A stretch of 58,722 nt of DNA from CAYJBH01 sp964370825 (GTDB lineage: Bacteria > Bacillota > Clostridia > Oscillospirales > Ruminococcaceae). How positions within the stretch are numbered: the stretch's first letter is position 1; every line of letters begins with the position of its first letter. A model generated the notes under the pieces. The model ran no database searches and had not been told where the DNA came from. It worked only from the letters and a program-made list of their open reading frames with translations. Both the position numbers and the translations under genes were made by a program. Location of the stretch: contig CAYJKY010000020.1 of the NCBI GenBank assembly GCA_964370825.1, positions 1 to 58,722 of the forward strand, read 5' to 3'. This document shows positions 58,711 to 58,722 of this stretch, piece by piece.

Positions 58711-58722
58711 TTGAAAATGAAA
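58711..58722 (+). CDS. Possible gene start at the right edge
   Basis: AAGGGGATATCA followed by TTG AAA ATG AAA looks like a ribosome site with a TTG or ATG start of a plus-strand gene that leaves the window. Too short to identify. Confidence 0.25.

Overview
The window looks like a low-to-mid-GC chromosome segment of an anaerobic gut-type Clostridia (Oscillospiraceae/Ruminococcaceae-like), not assignable to species from sequence alone. The evidence is sigma-A promoters, AGGAGG-type ribosome sites, a long-form HPF, LuxS, a split glycine decarboxylase, QueT, a dockerin protein, a Cys-type sulfatase and a phenylacetate-CoA ligase-like enzyme. parA-parB beside three parS-like palindromes (53.8, 56.3 and 56.7 kb) suggests the right end is close to the replication origin. 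Most genes run on the minus strand, pointing away from that side.

Layout. 1-3.8 kb: AT-rich accessory segment with TnpV, a small HTH protein, a two-component system and an ABC exporter, probably part of a mobilizable element. 3.8-4.8 kb: self-regulated MerR/GyrI-like regulator. 5-7.2 kb: glycerophosphodiesterase-like, PHP-domain and unknown genes. 7.2-14.4 kb: myo-inositol catabolic operon iolB-C-D-E-G-A, with no iolJ or transporter. 14.5-17.4 kb: MgtC and a Sip1/GH36-like alpha-galactosidase with repeated operators. 17.5-20.9 kb: small protein-murC-pdxY-trmL-queT operon. 21-23.7 kb: a probable lasso-type RiPP locus, with at least two near-identical short precursor genes, each with its own promoter and terminator, next to an asparagine-synthetase-like cyclase that lacks the glutaminase cysteine. 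A 100-N gap lies inside the precursor array. 23.9-36.8 kb: DUF4838 glycosidase-like protein, hpf-RNA methyltransferase-CDF operon, sulfatase, TsaA-like protein, glycosyltransferase, zinc-ribbon and TPM proteins, luxS, ribokinase and nucleoside hydrolase.

36.8-43 kb: glycine cleavage operon gcvT-H-PA-PB followed by a secreted dockerin protein. 43.1-43.6 kb: two tandem, architecturally matching candidate small RNAs with C-rich CCTCTCCAT motifs. 43.6-49.7 kb: fucU, a Ser-rich membrane protein, rmlB-D-A (no rmlC), a glycosyltransferase and a NYN-domain protein. 49.8-53.7 kb: serS, parB, parA and a methyltransferase. 54-58.7 kb: MazG-like protein, B12-binding radical SAM protein, phenylacetate-CoA ligase-like protein, parS sites and a MerR relic.

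The main candidates for something undescribed are the amplified precursor/cyclase locus, the paired C-rich ncRNAs, a 79-bp hairpin cassette placed exactly at the 3' ends of luxS and rmlD, and a parS site embedded in a terminator-like 44-bp palindrome. No rRNA, tRNA or CRISPR array was seen.
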